From Streptomyces sp. MZ04 (GTDB taxonomy: Bacteria > Actinomycetota > Actinomycetes > Streptomycetales > Streptomycetaceae): 34,094 nt of DNA. The stretch spans positions 1 to 34,094 of the forward strand of contig NZ_SRIC01000058.1 in the NCBI RefSeq assembly GCF_004684775.1, read 5' to 3'. A program made the translations under genes and the position numbers. Below the pieces are notes generated by a model. The model saw nothing but the letters and a program-made list of their open reading frames with translations, had not been told where the DNA came from and did no database searches. This document shows positions 33,279-34,094 of the stretch, piece by piece; positions within the stretch are counted from its first letter, which is position 1; each line of letters starts with the position of its first letter.

Positions 33279-33298
33279 CGGGAAGCTCTGCGTTCCCG
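33279..33298. promoter_or_regulatory. Dyad CGGGAA-N8-TTCCCG upstream of hbpS
   Basis: A perfect six-base-arm inverted repeat lies between the 21-bp repeats and the PAS-LuxR gene. Such a site could bind a dimeric redox or metal regulator, but no consensus is recognised. Confidence 0.35.
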
Positions 33299-33384
33299 CT
33301 CTGACATCCATCCTGGGTCCGGATCCGGCCCGGTCCGGTCGGCCTAGGCGCCGCGTTCACCGCCCCCGACGGTCGACGGCCGGG

Positions 33385-34044
33385 TCAACCGATCGGTTGA
33401 CCCCCGGCCTGTGGGCAGGCCACCACAGGCGGCCACTCCCCCGGAACCAGCACGCCCAGCGCGTACGCCCGCGCGACGAGCTCCGTCCGGTTCGACGCGC
33501 CCCAGCGCTCGGTCAGGCGGCGCAGGTGGTAGGTGACGCCGTCGCGGGTGAGGCCCGTCTCGCGGGCCGCTCTGGCCGTGGTGGCGCCCGTGGCGAGCAG
33601 GGCCAGGATGCGGGCCTCGGCCGGGGTGGCCGCCGCCACCGGCGGGGCGGGGGCGGGATCCTCGCCCAGTACGCGGAGCAGCACAAGGAGGCCGGGGACC
33701 TCGTCGGCGGTGTCGCTCACCGGCTCCACCGTCAGCTCGCCGTGGCGGCGCGCCCCGTCGGCGGCCTCCCAGCGCACGGCGACGGGGTAGCGGGAGCGGC
33801 GGCCCAGGCGCAGCGCCTCGACAATCCGGACGACCTGCGTCTTCTCCTCGGGGCGGAACAGTTCCAGTACGTTGCGGTCGCGCAGGGCGCCGGGCGGCGT
33901 GCCCCACTCCGTCGCCATCGCCGGGTTGGCCAGGAGGATCGCCCCGTCGGCGGCGCACACCGCGACCGGCATCGGGATGCGGTCGAACAGCCTCATGGCG
34001 CGGTTGCGCCACAGCACGGAGTCCGTGGCCGGCGCCGTGTCCAT
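33385..34044 (-). CDS. PAS-LuxR type transcriptional regulator
   Basis: A 219-residue regulator. Residues about 20-115 are a PAS sensor (IPMPVAVCAADGAILLANPAMA, then NVLELF). The C-terminal part is a LuxR/GerE helix-turn-helix: TPAEARILALLATGATTARA, TGLTRDGVTYHLRRLTERWG and NRTELVARAYALGVL. ATG 34044 has GGAAGGAG nine bases upstream; an in-frame TTG at 34053 overlaps that site and was rejected. It resembles the PimM-like PAS-LuxR group in architecture. It is 212 bases upstream of hbpS on the same strand and might control it. The signal sensed by the PAS domain is unknown. Confidence 0.88.
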   Translation of the reverse strand: MDTAPATDSVLWRNRAMRLFDRIPMPVAVCAADGAILLANPAMATEWGTPPGALRDRNVLELFRPEEKTQVVRIVEALRLGRRSRYPVAVRWEAADGARRHGELTVEPVSDTADEVPGLLVLLRVLGEDPAPAPPVAAATPAEARILALLATGATTARAARETGLTRDGVTYHLRRLTERWGASNRTELVARAYALGVLVPGEWPPVVACPQAGGQPIG

Positions 34045-34094
34045 GTGCAGCAACTCCTTCCGTGCGAGACCGATCGGGGCGCGGGGCCGATCGG

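Noticed and set aside
33173..33307. N-terminal extension of hbpS through the tandem repeats
   Set aside because: It would place a repetitive Pro-Val-His tail before a complete signal peptide that has its own ribosome site.

Overview
The window is high-GC DNA with GTG starts, four-base ATGA/GTGA stop-start overlaps and actinobacterial gene families (HbpS, ROK regulators, BNR propellers, fused oligopeptide ATPases). It is almost certainly a Streptomyces or close relative. No rRNA, tRNA, CRISPR array or intact transposase was seen.

Region 1 (41-4926, minus strand) is one co-directional run. A secreted PheC-like cyclohexadienyl dehydratase is followed by an alpha/beta-hydrolase with a GHSAG elbow, a caspase-fold protease with a His/Cys pair, and a protein that begins with a small beta-sandwich segment and continues into a helical region. 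The last three look like a caspase-centred module, possibly a conflict or cell-suicide system. Region 2 (5006-14516) is a divergent transport locus. A minus-strand gene encodes an unusual fusion of a ROK regulator to an M81/MlrC-type metallopeptidase. The plus strand carries a lipoprotein-permease-permease-ATPase oligopeptide importer, translationally coupled to a homocysteine S-methyltransferase. The gap between them holds a tandem repeat, a 33-bp dyad and a recognisable promoter.

Region 3 (14580-19578) is ordinary chromosomal material: a BNR-repeat propeller, uracil-DNA glycosylase, an N-acetylglucosamine-kinase-like ATPase, a CbiX-like protein lacking its metal histidine and, convergent across a perfect 21-bp terminator, a YbhE-type lactonase.

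Region 4 (about 19650-30000) is an accessory patchwork with several visible breakpoints: a nitric oxide synthase without its N-terminal segment, a FUSC membrane protein, a frameshifted and truncated MFS exporter, an unknown 133-residue protein, a bacterial ML (NPC2/MD-2-like) lipid-binding domain, a cytochrome P450 behind the 3' part of a GMC oxidoreductase, a sarcosine-oxidase-like flavoenzyme flanked by two small proteins sharing a motif, a SnoaL-like protein and a lamin-tail-domain protein.

Region 5 (30254-34044, minus strand) is redox related: a BCP-type peroxiredoxin, a membrane-anchored sulfite-oxidase-like molybdoenzyme with an internal twin-arginine motif, an HbpS/GlcG haem-binding protein preceded by 21-bp tandem repeats, and a PAS-LuxR regulator. 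The strongest leads are the ROK-M81 fusion with its operator region, the caspase module, the ML-domain protein, and the paired small proteins around the flavoenzyme.
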